A stretch of DNA of 63,252 nt from an uncultured Collinsella sp. (GCA_902489665.1 CABUAT010000010.1:1-63252); one strand, 5' to 3'. Positions 6,801 to 15,667 are shown, counted from the stretch's first letter. Notes: generated by a model not told the origin, from the sequence alone. Numbers and translations are program-made.

Positions 6801-9023
6801 ATGAAGATCATCAAGCGCAGCGGCACCGAGGTTGTCTTTGACATCGATAAGATCGTCAATGCCATCCGCGCCGCAAACTTGGAGGTCGAGGAGAGCTCTC
6901 GTCTTACCGACCGCCAGGTGGTTTACGCGGCACAAAACGTCGCCGAGGCATGCGAGAACGCGGGCCACACCGTGTCGGTCGAGGAGATCCAGGATTTGGT
7001 CGAGGACGAGATCATGCGCCTCGACTGCTACGAGGTCGCTCGCCATTACATCATCTATCGCTATGTTCAGAGCCTGAAGCGCCAGAAGAACACGACCGAC
7101 GACAAGATTTTGTCGCTGATTGAGTGCAACAACGAAGAGGTTAAGCAGGAGAACTCCAACAAGAACCCGACCGTCAATTCCGTTCAGCGTGACTACATGG
7201 CCGGCGAGATTTCCAAGGACCTGACTCAGCGTGTGCTGCTGCCCCAAGAGATCGTGGATGCCCATAATGAGGGCTTGATCCATTTCCACGATTCGGATTA
7301 CTTTGCCCAGCACATGCACAACTGCGATCTGGTGAACCTGGAGGACATGCTCCAGAACGGCACTGTTATTTCGGGCACGCTGATCGAGAAGCCGCACAGC
7401 TTCTCGACTGCCTGCAACATCGCGACGCAGATCATCGCTCAGGTTGCTTCCTCCCAGTACGGTGGCCAGTCGATTTCGTTGACCCATCTTGCCCCGTTCG
7501 TCGAGGTGAGCCGTCAAAAGATTCGCGGCGAGGTCGCCCGCGAGCTCGAGGAGCTCGGCGTCTCTGCGTCTGCCGAGAAGGTCCGTGAGGTCGTTGAGGA
7601 CCGTCTGCGTGACGAGATCCGTCGCGGCGTCCAGACGATTCAGTATCAGGTCGTGACCCTTATGACCACCAATGGCCAGGCGCCGTTCGTGACGGTCTTT
7701 ATGTATCTTAACGAGGCCCGTACGCCTCAGGAGAAGCACGACCTTGCCATGATCGTGGAGGAGACGCTTCGCCAGCGCTACGAGGGCGTTAAGAACGAGG
7801 CCGGCGTATGGATCACCCCGGCATTCCCCAAACTTATCTATGTACTCGAGGACGATAACGTTCACGAGGATTCCCCGTACTTCTACCTGACCCAGCTGGC
7901 TGCCAAGTGCACTGCCAAGCGTATGGTGCCCGATTACATCTCCGAGAAGAAGATGCGCGAGCTCAAGCTGTCTAAGGGCGAGACCGCCGGCAACGGCGAT
8001 TGCTACACCTGCATGGGTTGCCGCAGTTTCCTGACGCCCGACCGCTCCGGTAACGGATTTAACAACGTGGCCAACGCGCTGAACTATGACCCGAACAAGC
8101 CCAAGTACTACGGTCGCTTTAACCAGGGCGTTGTGACCATCAACCTGCCCGATGTCGCGCTGAGCTCGCATCAGGACATGGATAAGTTCTGGAAGATCTT
8201 CGACGAGCGTCTTGAGCTGTGCCACCGCGCCCTGCTGTGCCGTCATGAGCGTCTGATGGGTACGCTTTCGGATGCCGCACCGATTCTTTGGCAGTACGGT
8301 GCCCTCGCCCGCCTGAAGAAGGGCGAGACGATCGACAAGTTGCTCGTGGGCGGTTACTCCACCATTAGTCTGGGTTATGCCGGCCTGTATGAGTGCGTTA
8401 AGTACATGACGGGCCACAGCCACACCGAGAAGGAGGGCACGCCCTTTGCCATGGCCGTCATGCAGCGCATGAACGACAAGTGCGCGGAGTGGAAGGCCGA
8501 AAGCGATATTGACTTCTCGCTGTACGGTACCCCGCTTGAGTCGACGACCTACAAGTTCGCCAAGTGCCTGCAGCGTCGTTTTGGCATCATCCCGGGCGTG
8601 ACGGACAAGGGCTACATCACCAACAGCTACCACGTCCACGTGTCCGAGGAGATCGACGCATTCGACAAGCTCAAGTTCGAGGGTATGTTCCAGCAGCTTT
8701 CGCCGGGCGGTGCCATCTCCTACGTCGAGGTTCCCAACATGCAGGACAACCTCAAGGCTGTCATTCGCGTGATGCAGTACATCTACGACAACATCATGTA
8801 CGCCGAGCTCAACACCAAGAGCGACTACTGCCAGGTGTGCGGCTACGACGGTGAGATCAAGATTGTCGAGGATGACGGCAAGCTGGTGTGGGAGTGCCCC
8901 AATTGCGGCAATCGTGACCAGGAGAAGATGAATGTCGCTCGTCGTACGTGCGGCTACATCGGTACCCAGTTCTGGAACCAGGGTCGAACCGAGGAGATCC
9001 GCGACCGCGTGCTGCATCTCTAA
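6801..9023 (+). CDS. nrdD: Anaerobic (class III) ribonucleoside-triphosphate reductase
   Basis: The protein has 740 residues. An N-terminal ATP-cone (about 1-93) handles allosteric control. The glycyl-radical barrel follows, with the NGDCYTCMGCRSF segment near 398-411. A C-terminal Zn site (CQVCG ... CPNCG, about 676-700) leads into the radical loop RTCGYIG near 715-721. It reduces ribonucleotides to deoxyribonucleotides without oxygen and needs NrdG to form the glycyl radical. The ATG at 6801 follows AAAGAGG and gives the conventional ATP-cone start MKIIKRSGT. Regulation by NrdR is indicated by the upstream boxes. A long open frame on the opposite strand is a codon-bias shadow. Confidence 0.97.
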   Translation: MKIIKRSGTEVVFDIDKIVNAIRAANLEVEESSRLTDRQVVYAAQNVAEACENAGHTVSVEEIQDLVEDEIMRLDCYEVARHYIIYRYVQSLKRQKNTTDDKILSLIECNNEEVKQENSNKNPTVNSVQRDYMAGEISKDLTQRVLLPQEIVDAHNEGLIHFHDSDYFAQHMHNCDLVNLEDMLQNGTVISGTLIEKPHSFSTACNIATQIIAQVASSQYGGQSISLTHLAPFVEVSRQKIRGEVARELEELGVSASAEKVREVVEDRLRDEIRRGVQTIQYQVVTLMTTNGQAPFVTVFMYLNEARTPQEKHDLAMIVEETLRQRYEGVKNEAGVWITPAFPKLIYVLEDDNVHEDSPYFYLTQLAAKCTAKRMVPDYISEKKMRELKLSKGETAGNGDCYTCMGCRSFLTPDRSGNGFNNVANALNYDPNKPKYYGRFNQGVVTINLPDVALSSHQDMDKFWKIFDERLELCHRALLCRHERLMGTLSDAAPILWQYGALARLKKGETIDKLLVGGYSTISLGYAGLYECVKYMTGHSHTEKEGTPFAMAVMQRMNDKCAEWKAESDIDFSLYGTPLESTTYKFAKCLQRRFGIIPGVTDKGYITNSYHVHVSEEIDAFDKLKFEGMFQQLSPGGAISYVEVPNMQDNLKAVIRVMQYIYDNIMYAELNTKSDYCQVCGYDGEIKIVEDDGKLVWECPNCGNRDQEKMNVARRTCGYIGTQFWNQGRTEEIRDRVLHL

Positions 9024-9207
9024 TACCGCTCCGGGGCTGAACCGAGAGGGACGCTTGGGCATTTGCTCGCTATTTCGGACAGTCCTGCGCAAGACGAAGG
9101 CCACATTAAGTGGCCTTCTTTGCGTGCGGAACTCATATCGAGCAAAAGCCCAAGCGGCCCTCTCGGTTCAGCCAAGTTAACGTAGCTGAGATGCAGCGCG
9201 CGGTCTG
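9002..9207. repeat. Long imperfect inverted duplication of the nrdD 3' end and terminator flank
   Basis: The left arm (about 9002-9104) holds the last nrdD codons. The right arm (about 9105-9207), read backwards, repeats it, including GCTGAACCGAGAGGG and GCTGCATCTC. Translated from the minus strand, the right arm gives a decayed version of the nrdD C-terminus (EE-stop-ADRALHLS against EEIRDRVLHL). Confidence 0.7.
9096..9121 (+). terminator. Terminator after nrdD
   Basis: GAAGGCCAC-ATTAA-GTGGCCTTC followed by TTT. It is the tip of the larger inverted duplication. Confidence 0.8.
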
Positions 9208-9351
9208 CTCACTCCTCGAAGTTCTTAGCGGAAATAATTTGAGCTGCAGCTGCGATTTACTTGCGATGGCGGTTGAGCCGCAACCCAGTTTTTATTGGAC
9301 CTCGAACCCTATGCTCGATGTTCGCTTCGTTCATTGAGTTACCCTTTGCAT

Positions 9352-9435
9352 GAGGCCGGGACATATCGTCCCGCCCGCAGTTTCGCAGGCCGAAGGCCGA
9401 GAATGTTTGAGGACGGGATGATATGTCCCGGCCTC
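9352..9435. repeat. 22-bp inverted repeat hairpin in front of nrdG
   Basis: Arms 9352-9373 and 9414-9435 match at 21 of 22 positions (arm core GGCCGGGACATAT), with a 40-base loop that itself contains small inverted repeats. GAGTTACC occurs on both sides, at 9336-9343 and 9442-9449. The hairpin ends 15 bases before the nrdG start codon. Confidence 0.7.
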
Positions 9436-9450
9436 CCGGGAGAGTTACCT

Positions 9451-10032
9451 ATGAACTACGCGAACATTAAGTATTTCGACATTGCTGATGGGGAAGGCGT
9501 TCGTACTTCTCTGTTTGTGAGCGGGTGCCGTCGCGGGTGCAAGAATTGCTTTAACTCCGTCGCGTGGGACTTTGCCGCGGGTGAAACGTTCGATCGCGCC
9601 GTCGAGGACAAGATTATCGAGAGCCTCGACCATCCCTTTATCGATGGCCTGACGATTCTGGGCGGCGAGCCTATGGAGCCCGAGAATCAGGTGGGGCTTG
9701 TTGACTTTATCGAACGCGTGCGTGCGGCCTATCCCGCGGGGTCGGGCAAGACCATTTGGTGCTTTACCGGCGACGTGCTCGAGGAGCTTATGCCGGGCGG
9801 TCGCCATCATACCGAGGTGACGAACCGTATCCTGGCCTGCCTCGACATGTTGGTGGACGGCCCGTTCGTTCAGGATTTGTACGATATCTCGTTGCGCTTT
9901 AGGGGCTCGAGCAATCAGCGCGTGATTGATATGAACGCCACGCGCGCCCGTGCTGTGCGCGAGGGCGTTGCGCTTTGTGATGCGGTTGAACTTTGGCGGG
10001 ACGATCCAGTCTATTCGACCCATACTATGTAG
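9451..10032 (+). CDS. nrdG: Anaerobic ribonucleotide reductase activating protein
   Basis: A radical-SAM protein of 193 residues. The CX3CX2C cluster motif is CRRGCKNC near residues 27-34, followed by a GGEP motif (ILGGEPMEPEN). With S-adenosylmethionine and reductant it generates the glycyl radical on NrdD. The ATG at 9451 follows GGGAGAG. The gene lies 427 bp after nrdD, an unusually long gap filled by two hairpin structures, so it may be expressed at a different level from nrdD. Confidence 0.95.
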   Translation: MNYANIKYFDIADGEGVRTSLFVSGCRRGCKNCFNSVAWDFAAGETFDRAVEDKIIESLDHPFIDGLTILGGEPMEPENQVGLVDFIERVRAAYPAGSGKTIWCFTGDVLEELMPGGRHHTEVTNRILACLDMLVDGPFVQDLYDISLRFRGSSNQRVIDMNATRARAVREGVALCDAVELWRDDPVYSTHTM

Positions 10033-10098
10033 CTTGTGGCCGATGCCAAAGGGCGTGGTACCATAGCGCGAACGCAAAATCGGAAAAGTGAGGCCCAG

Positions 10099-10656
10099 AT
10101 GATCGATCAGGAAAAAGTCGAGGCCGCCATTAAGCTGTTGCTTGAGGGCATAGGCGAGGACCCAACTCGTGAGGGCCTGCTGGAGACCCCGGCGCGCGTT
10201 GCCCGTATGTATGGTGAGATCGCCGGCGGTATGGACCAGAGTGCCGAGGAGCACCTGTCCAAAACCTTTGCCGTCGCTTCGAACGATTTGGTTATCGAGC
10301 GCGACATCACGTTCTACTCGCTGTGCGAGCACCATTTGCTGCCGTTTTATGGCAAGGCCGCCATTGGCTATATCCCTAACGGTCGGGTGGCTGGGCTTTC
10401 CAAACTCGCCCGCACGGTTGAGGTTTATGCCCGCCGTCTGCAGCTGCAGGAGCAGCTGTGTGCGCAGGTTGCCGACGCTCTCATGGATTATCTCGCTCCC
10501 CAGGGAGCGATTGTGCTCATGGAAGCCGAGCATATGTGCATGACCATGCGCGGCGTGCAAAAGCCCGGCACCAAGACCGTGACGCTCGCTCGCCGCGGCG
10601 TCTTTGAGACTGATCCCGCGCTCGAGGAGCGGTTCTTTAGGATGCTGGGCCGTTAG
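10099..10656 (+). CDS. folE: GTP cyclohydrolase I
   Basis: The protein has 185 residues, the normal length of type I enzymes. It shows the zinc-binding CEHHLLPFYG motif, the SKLARTVEVYARRLQ helix and the MRGVQKPGT motif carrying the third zinc-ligand Cys region. It converts GTP to 7,8-dihydroneopterin triphosphate, the first step of folate synthesis. GTGAGG precedes the ATG at 10099. The HD-domain gene and folB follow, forming a pterin operon. Confidence 0.96.
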   Translation: MIDQEKVEAAIKLLLEGIGEDPTREGLLETPARVARMYGEIAGGMDQSAEEHLSKTFAVASNDLVIERDITFYSLCEHHLLPFYGKAAIGYIPNGRVAGLSKLARTVEVYARRLQLQEQLCAQVADALMDYLAPQGAIVLMEAEHMCMTMRGVQKPGTKTVTLARRGVFETDPALEERFFRMLGR

Positions 10657-10657
10657 C

Positions 10658-11239
10658 ATGAGGGTCGTCAACGACTTTACATCGAAGACCGATGAGGGGA
10701 CGTCGCGTCGCGGCTTTATGGCTTCGGGCTTGGCTCCCTTTGGTGCCATGCCTCGCATTGATTACATTTGCGCCAACGGGCTGTTCCGGCGGCACCTGGG
10801 TAACATTGCACAGTTGGAATCGGGGCGCATCTTCTGCCGCCACGGTATTGACCATCTTCTCGATGTCGCTCGCATTATGTGGATCAAGAATCTCGAGGAA
10901 CAGCTCGAATTTGACCGTGAGGTCATCTACGCCACGGCACTTCTTCACGATATCGGCAAAGATGAACAGTATGAATCGGGTATATCCCATGATGTTGCAA
11001 GCGAACGCGTCGCTGATGCGATTCTCGGCGGCATGCCCGATGATGTGGCGTTTGAGCCGGCCGATGCCGCAGCCATTAAGACGGCCATTCTGGGCCATCG
11101 AAAGCTGCGTGTGAACAGCCAACCGCTTGAGCGTCTGCTCTATGCAGCCGACAAAGCGTCGCGCGCCTGCTTTGCATGCCCCGCGCGCAATGCTTGCAAC
11201 TGGAGCGATGATAAAAAGAACCTGTCGATTCGCGTGTAG
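10658..11239 (+). CDS. HD-domain hydrolase in the folate operon
   Basis: The protein has 193 residues. An HD phosphohydrolase core is visible: CRHGIDHLLDV supplies the first His, ATALLHDIGKDE the HD pair, and ERLLYAADKASR a later Asp. Near the C-terminus CFACPARNAC could bind metal. The start overlaps the end of folE by one base gap, so translation is probably coupled. Placement between folE and folB suggests a phosphohydrolase acting on a pterin or nucleotide intermediate, for example removal of phosphate from dihydroneopterin triphosphate, but this is inferred from context only. Confidence 0.75.
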   Translation: MRVVNDFTSKTDEGTSRRGFMASGLAPFGAMPRIDYICANGLFRRHLGNIAQLESGRIFCRHGIDHLLDVARIMWIKNLEEQLEFDREVIYATALLHDIGKDEQYESGISHDVASERVADAILGGMPDDVAFEPADAAAIKTAILGHRKLRVNSQPLERLLYAADKASRACFACPARNACNWSDDKKNLSIRV

Positions 11240-11282
11240 TTAGTTTGCGCGGTCGGGGTTCTAAACGAAGGAGACGATCGCG

Positions 11283-11768
11283 ATGAGCAATAAGAAACTG
11301 CCCGAGAATGCAACCAAGACTGAAGGTGCCGAGCTCGCCCGCCGTGGAAGGGGCGAAATATCCACCGCAACGGCGGTACCCCACGTGAGCTATGACGATC
11401 TGCGCCATGCCGACCGCATCACCGTTGAAGGTCTTGAGGTTTTTGCTAACCACGGCGTATATCCCGAAGAGAACGCGCTGGGCCAGAAGTTCATCGTGTC
11501 CCTGGTGCTCTATGCCGACCTGCGTGCAGCGGGGGAGCACGATAACCTGAACGCCTCGATTGACTACGGCTCGGTATGCCACGATGTCGATGGCTATCTG
11601 CGCGAGCATACGTTTAAGCTCATCGAGGCTGCAGCCGAGGGCGTGGCCCAGATGCTGCTACGTCGTTACCCCCTGCTGCTTGGCGTGCGCGTTAAGCTCG
11701 ATAAGCCTTGGGCGCCCGTCGGTCTTCCCCTGGCAAGCTGCGGTGTCGAGATCGAGCGTGTGCGCTAA
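11283..11768 (+). CDS. folB: Dihydroneopterin aldolase
   Basis: The protein has 161 residues. The catalytic domain occupies about 45-161 with the family signatures VFANHGVYPEE and the C-terminal KPWAP (catalytic Lys). It cleaves dihydroneopterin to 6-hydroxymethyl-dihydropterin and glycolaldehyde. About 45 extra residues, charged and of low complexity, precede the domain. AAGGAGACGATCGCG before the ATG fixes the start, so the extension is probably real. No folK or folP is in view. Confidence 0.92.
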   Translation: MSNKKLPENATKTEGAELARRGRGEISTATAVPHVSYDDLRHADRITVEGLEVFANHGVYPEENALGQKFIVSLVLYADLRAAGEHDNLNASIDYGSVCHDVDGYLREHTFKLIEAAAEGVAQMLLRRYPLLLGVRVKLDKPWAPVGLPLASCGVEIERVR

Positions 11769-11774
11769 CCGGTT

Positions 11775-12584
11775 CTAATACGTCTCTATGGGTGGCTGCT
11801 TGAGTCGCTGAGAAAGTGCTCTATTGTTGGGGCAGTATGTGTCGAGCAGGACGTGGAACCGCTGGTTGTGGCTTGGCTCGAGCAAGTGGACGAGCTCGTG
11901 GGCGACAACCATGTCGAGGCATTCGATGGGATAGGCGGCAAGTTCGCGTGCGATGCGAATGGCTCCGGTCTTGGGCGTGCATGATCCCCAACGCGTTTTC
12001 ATGCTGCGTACGGAAACGCGGGATACGGCGACACCCATTGCGATTTCGTATGCGTGCACCATATCGCGCAGTGCCGATGTGACCTCGGACGTATAGAGCT
12101 GGTCAATATGGGCTTGGATCTCACTGGGCGTTAAGCCGTCGAGGGTCGCGTTCCACTTGGCCTGCGGACGTCCGTTTGGCTCGTCGGTACCCATAAAACT
12201 TGCGAAGGTAGCCTGCTTGGGCCGCGGTGCGGGTGATGCAAAGTTATGATCGAGTGCATCCTGTACCGTGATGGGCTTGCCCCAAAGTGCAATGATGGAC
12301 GAGGGACTGAGCGGCTCTCGCGCCGTCGCCTGACGTTGCTCGCGCTGGGCACGTCGGCTGATAATCCAGGCGCTGTTGCGCTTCACAAACGCTTCAATAC
12401 GCTCGCGGCTGGCGCCAAGTGGTGCGCTGGCGTGGACCTCGCCGCTCGATGTGACGCGTAGGTTGAAGTTCTTGACGCACTTTTTGGTAACGATGACGGG
12501 GATGGGCGTCCCATCCGGTCGGGATACGGAAATCGTAAACTGCTGCGTCAAAAGCGGTCCTTCAGATTGGGGACGGGCCGGCAT
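11775..12584 (-). CDS. YgjP-like (DUF45, WLM-type) zinc metallopeptidase
   Basis: The protein has up to 269 residues. The zincin motif is HELVHLLEPSHNQRF near the C-terminus, preceded by RWGSCTPKTGAIRI, both typical of the YgjP/SprT-like family. The substrate is unknown; relatives sit with DNA-repair or restriction genes, which is not the case here. The ATG at 12584 lacks a good ribosome site, whereas a TTG at 12551 follows GAAGGA by six bases and may be the true start (258 residues). It converges on folB with a six-base gap. Confidence 0.85.
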   Translation of the reverse strand: MPARPQSEGPLLTQQFTISVSRPDGTPIPVIVTKKCVKNFNLRVTSSGEVHASAPLGASRERIEAFVKRNSAWIISRRAQREQRQATAREPLSPSSIIALWGKPITVQDALDHNFASPAPRPKQATFASFMGTDEPNGRPQAKWNATLDGLTPSEIQAHIDQLYTSEVTSALRDMVHAYEIAMGVAVSRVSVRSMKTRWGSCTPKTGAIRIARELAAYPIECLDMVVAHELVHLLEPSHNQRFHVLLDTYCPNNRALSQRLKQPPIETY

Positions 12585-12606
12585 GTCGACCGTTCGGCAT
12601 GCCGGC
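12577..12606. repeat. Hairpin GCCGGCATG/CATGCCGGC between two minus-strand genes
   Basis: A perfect 9-bp stem with a 12-base loop lies 20 bases after the dipeptidase stop and spans the alternative start region of the metallopeptidase gene. There is no T run, so termination is uncertain. Confidence 0.5.
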
Positions 12607-12625
12607 TCGCTCAGGGGATGTGAAA

Positions 12626-13639
12626 TTAATAACGCTCGAAGAAGGCAAGGGCATTATCGCTGCAGAGCTTCTGCATCACGGTCTTGCCAAAGTGCTTGGA
12701 GAGCATGTTCTGGAACTCGGGCATCTTGCTGGCATCGGAGAGGAAGGCGGGCACCGTGGCACCGTCCCAGTCGCCGCCGAGCGCGATGACGTCCTCGCCG
12801 CCCAGGTCGAGCCAGTGCTCGATATGTGCCGCCAGCTGGTCGAAGGTGACGTCTGCGGCGGTCTTGTCGGTTGCGTCGTTGGAAAGGAACTCGCTGCAGT
12901 AGTTGAGGCCGACGATACCGCCCATGTCGCGAATGGTGCGGAACTGGTCGTCGGTAAGGTTGCGTTTGACGCCGCAAACCGCACGGGAGTTGGAGTGGCT
13001 GGCGACGAAGGGACGTGTGGCGTGGGCGACAACCTCGTCAAAGCACTCATCGTTGAGGTGGGAGACGTCAAGCACCATGCCGGCGTGCTCCATCTGCGTA
13101 AGTGCCTCGATGCCGGCGGCGGTGAGGCCGGCGTGGGTATCGTGTCCGCTCGCGAGCGGTCCCTGCGCATTCCAGCTGAGCGATGACATGAGTACGCCCA
13201 AGCTCTTGAGCACCTCGATCAACGCGGGGTCCTCGGCAAAGAACGTGGCGTTTTCGATGGTGTGGATGCAGGCGACCTTGCCGTCTTTGAGCGCGGGGCG
13301 AATGTCTGCCGCGCTGCGTACGTTGACCATGCGGTCGTGGTTGAGCATTGCCTGGCCGCTCATATGCGCCATGATCTGCGCCTGGAAGCGCGCGGCGTGG
13401 GCGGTGGGAATCTCGTCGGGGACAAACGTGGCGAAGCACTGTGCCCATGGCGTGTTGCCGATCTTTGCGAGCGAGATGGCGCAGGCGTTGCCCTCGATGA
13501 GGTCGAAATCTTGCGGATGCGTTTCGTCGCCGGGGAAATAACCGTCGGTGCCGGCGGTAAAGCGCAGGTCGAGATCGAGCGTGGCCCAGCCGATGCGGTC
13601 GGCGGTGTCGCAGTGTAGGTCAAATACGGGATATGCCAT
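12626..13639 (-). CDS. Membrane-dipeptidase family (peptidase M19) dipeptidase
   Basis: The protein has 337 residues with the M19 motifs DLHCDT (zinc HxD) near the N-terminus, VLDVSHLN, ASHSNSRAV and GGDWDG. The family hydrolyses dipeptides, including some D-containing ones, with a binuclear zinc centre. No signal peptide is seen, so it is probably cytoplasmic despite the family name. The ATG at 13639 follows GGAGG by five bases. It is a single gene divergent from slyD. Confidence 0.92.
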   Translation of the reverse strand: MAYPVFDLHCDTADRIGWATLDLDLRFTAGTDGYFPGDETHPQDFDLIEGNACAISLAKIGNTPWAQCFATFVPDEIPTAHAARFQAQIMAHMSGQAMLNHDRMVNVRSAADIRPALKDGKVACIHTIENATFFAEDPALIEVLKSLGVLMSSLSWNAQGPLASGHDTHAGLTAAGIEALTQMEHAGMVLDVSHLNDECFDEVVAHATRPFVASHSNSRAVCGVKRNLTDDQFRTIRDMGGIVGLNYCSEFLSNDATDKTAADVTFDQLAAHIEHWLDLGGEDVIALGGDWDGATVPAFLSDASKMPEFQNMLSKHFGKTVMQKLCSDNALAFFERY

Positions 13640-13759
13640 GGTTCCTCCGGTTGCAGCGTTTCTTTGCAAACTGTCATTGAATTGTATGACTAGGGTATAG
13701 TTAGCGCCATATGTTCACGGCGGCCCGCGTTGTGCGCCGCCCTTATCACGGAGGTTACC

Positions 13760-14188
13760 ATGTCCAACCAGGGCAAGAAGGTCAAGACTCATTATCGCGG
13801 CACGCTCGACGACGGCACGCAGTTCGATAGCTCCTACGATCGCGGCGAGCCGCTGGAGTTCACCTGCGGCGCCGGTCAGATGATCAAGGGCTTCGACGCC
13901 GCTGTTGTCGACATGCAGGTGGGCGAGAAGAAGACCGTGCACATTCCTGCTGCCGATGCCTACGGCGAGCACAATCCCGAGATGGTTATTACCTTCCCGG
14001 CCGAGCAGGTTCCCAACATCGAGCAGATCGAGAAGGGCATGAAGCTCTTCCTGTCCACGCCGAGCGGCATGCCCGTCCCCGCCGTCGTCATCGACGTAAC
14101 GCCCGAGGCCGTGACGCTCGATGCCAACCACGAGCTTGCCGGCAAGGACCTCAACTTTGATATCGAGCTCGTCGAGGTCGAGGACTAG
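13760..14188 (+). CDS. SlyD-like FKBP peptidyl-prolyl isomerase
   Basis: The protein has 142 residues. The FKBP half-barrel begins at THYRGTLDDGTQFDSSYDR, and the inserted-in-flap chaperone domain lies around 65-125 (AYGEHNPEMV). It ends in an acidic tail VEVED without the His/Cys-rich nickel-binding tail of E. coli SlyD. A GGAGG site precedes the ATG. The UreE-like gene follows after three bases, which may point to metal handling; plain protein folding is the alternative. Confidence 0.9.
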   Translation: MSNQGKKVKTHYRGTLDDGTQFDSSYDRGEPLEFTCGAGQMIKGFDAAVVDMQVGEKKTVHIPAADAYGEHNPEMVITFPAEQVPNIEQIEKGMKLFLSTPSGMPVPAVVIDVTPEAVTLDANHELAGKDLNFDIELVEVED

Positions 14189-14191
14189 GCT

Positions 14192-14770
14192 ATGCCTGTG
14201 AATCTGGTTTCGACAGCGTGTCTCGGAAATCTCAACGACCCGTCCTATGAGCTTTTGCTTCGCCGGGAGCTGGGCGGTGTCTTTGAGGTCGATGAGCTAC
14301 TACTCGATTGGGACCAGGCCGATGCCCGCACATTTGTGGGCGTGACGGAGCTGGGGCGTACGGTCGATATTCGGCTGGGCGCTGCCGATGGCGATCGCCT
14401 TGCCGATGGCGATGTGCTCGCCATCGACCGTTCGGGCATGGTGCCCGTGGCGGTTGTCGTGCGCCTGCGCAGTGCCGAGGTTTATTTGGTCGAAGTCGAC
14501 CGCATGGACCCGATTGCGCTCGCGCATGCGTGCTGGGAGATCGGCAATATGCACGCGCCGCTTTTCCGAGGCGATTCGGACGAGTATACCGTGCGCATGT
14601 ATACGCCGGTGCAGCCTGTTTTGGGCCGCATGCTCCGGGGCGTCGAGGGCGTTTGGCTCTCGGTGGTTACCCGTGAACTCGATGCGGACCGGCGCTTTGC
14701 GTCGAGTGCGGCGGATGCCGTTGTGAGTATGGCTCCCGACTTTACGATCGTAAAAAAGGCGCGCGGTTAA
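14192..14770 (+). CDS. UreE-like protein without urease genes
   Basis: The protein has 192 residues. The C-terminal half resembles the urease accessory nickel chaperone UreE: LAHACWEIGNMHAPLF corresponds to the conserved LGNRHVPL region, and PVLGRMLRG to the HVLDDMLRG region. The segment that carries the metal-binding His residues in Klebsiella UreE here reads RMYTPVQPVL, so at least part of that site is missing. There is no urease operon in the window. It follows slyD by three bases and is probably cotranscribed. Nickel or another metal delivery is possible but unproven. Confidence 0.6.
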   Translation: MPVNLVSTACLGNLNDPSYELLLRRELGGVFEVDELLLDWDQADARTFVGVTELGRTVDIRLGAADGDRLADGDVLAIDRSGMVPVAVVVRLRSAEVYLVEVDRMDPIALAHACWEIGNMHAPLFRGDSDEYTVRMYTPVQPVLGRMLRGVEGVWLSVVTRELDADRRFASSAADAVVSMAPDFTIVKKARG

Positions 14771-14780
14771 CGTGCGTATG

Positions 14781-14825
14781 AGTAAGACGGACTTTGAGAG
14801 GCAGCTATTCAAAGTCCGTCTTACT
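14781..14825. terminator. Strong hairpin after the slyD unit
   Basis: A perfect 17-bp stem (AGTAAGACGGACTTTGA and complement) with an 11-base loop. It lacks a T run, so it may act as an mRNA end stabiliser rather than a terminator. Confidence 0.6.
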
Positions 14826-14854
14826 GTTGATGAGGTGCTTTGGGGGGAAAGCAT

Positions 14855-15652
14855 ATGGGTCTTGAGGGAATCAAGCTGATTGCATGCGATTTGGACGGCA
14901 CGTTGCTGCATCGGGGGGAGCGCGAGCCGCGTTCCGAGGCCTTTGAGCTCATCGATGAACTGCATCGTCGCGGTATCGTGTTTATGCCGGCGAGCGGTCG
15001 TCAATATGCGAGCTTGCGCTATCTGTTTACCCCGGTGGCCGATGAGCTCGCCTATGTATGCGAGAACGGAGCCCTGGTGATGAGCGAGGGGCGTGCCGTT
15101 GTCAAGCGCTCCATGGAGCGTAGTCTTGCTATGGATATCGCGAATGCCGTGGTTGCGTATCCCCATGCCGACGTGACCCTTTCGTGTGAGGGACACCTCT
15201 ACACCATGAGCGGCAACGATGCGTTCGTCGACCATTTGCGCTATGAGGTCCACTGCGATGTGGCGGTGGTCGACCGCCCCGAGGACATCGACGAGGACGT
15301 CATTAAGATCGCCTTCCAGACGCCCGAGGTGGATCAGCCGGCGGCCCTGGAGTATTTCGAGCGCCTCTTTAGCGACCGTGTTGACGTGATGACGTCGGGA
15401 ACCGAATGGACGGACTTTATCGGTTTCGGTTCGGGCAAGGGCTCCGCGCTTGCCGACTACGGTCGTGCCCTGGGTATTTCGCCCGATGAGATGATGGCGT
15501 TTGGCGATAACGAAAACGACCGCGACATGCTCAACGTCGTGGGCCATCCCTATCTGATGGAGAGCTGCAACCCCTCTATGCGTGGCATCAACGACCGCGT
15601 CCGCTACGTGCGCACGGTCGAAGAAGAACTGCGTCGTCTACTTGCCGAGTAG
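14855..15652 (+). CDS. HAD-superfamily phosphatase (Cof/IIB type)
   Basis: The protein has 265 residues. Motif I is ACDLDGTLLH, motif II is MPASGRQ, and motif IV is GDNENDRDML, with a type IIB cap between. It should hydrolyse a sugar or cofactor phosphate; the substrate cannot be told. The ATG at 14855 is preceded by GGGGGGAAA. It is probably expressed separately from slyD because of the strong hairpin in between. Confidence 0.9.
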   Translation: MGLEGIKLIACDLDGTLLHRGEREPRSEAFELIDELHRRGIVFMPASGRQYASLRYLFTPVADELAYVCENGALVMSEGRAVVKRSMERSLAMDIANAVVAYPHADVTLSCEGHLYTMSGNDAFVDHLRYEVHCDVAVVDRPEDIDEDVIKIAFQTPEVDQPAALEYFERLFSDRVDVMTSGTEWTDFIGFGSGKGSALADYGRALGISPDEMMAFGDNENDRDMLNVVGHPYLMESCNPSMRGINDRVRYVRTVEEELRRLLAE

Positions 15653-15667
15653 GCATGCCCCAAACAT

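Noticed and set aside
6777..9104. A 775-codon open frame on the strand opposite nrdD
   Set aside because: It is an antisense shadow caused by GC-rich codon use. It has no ribosome site, and nrdD shows all catalytic motifs.
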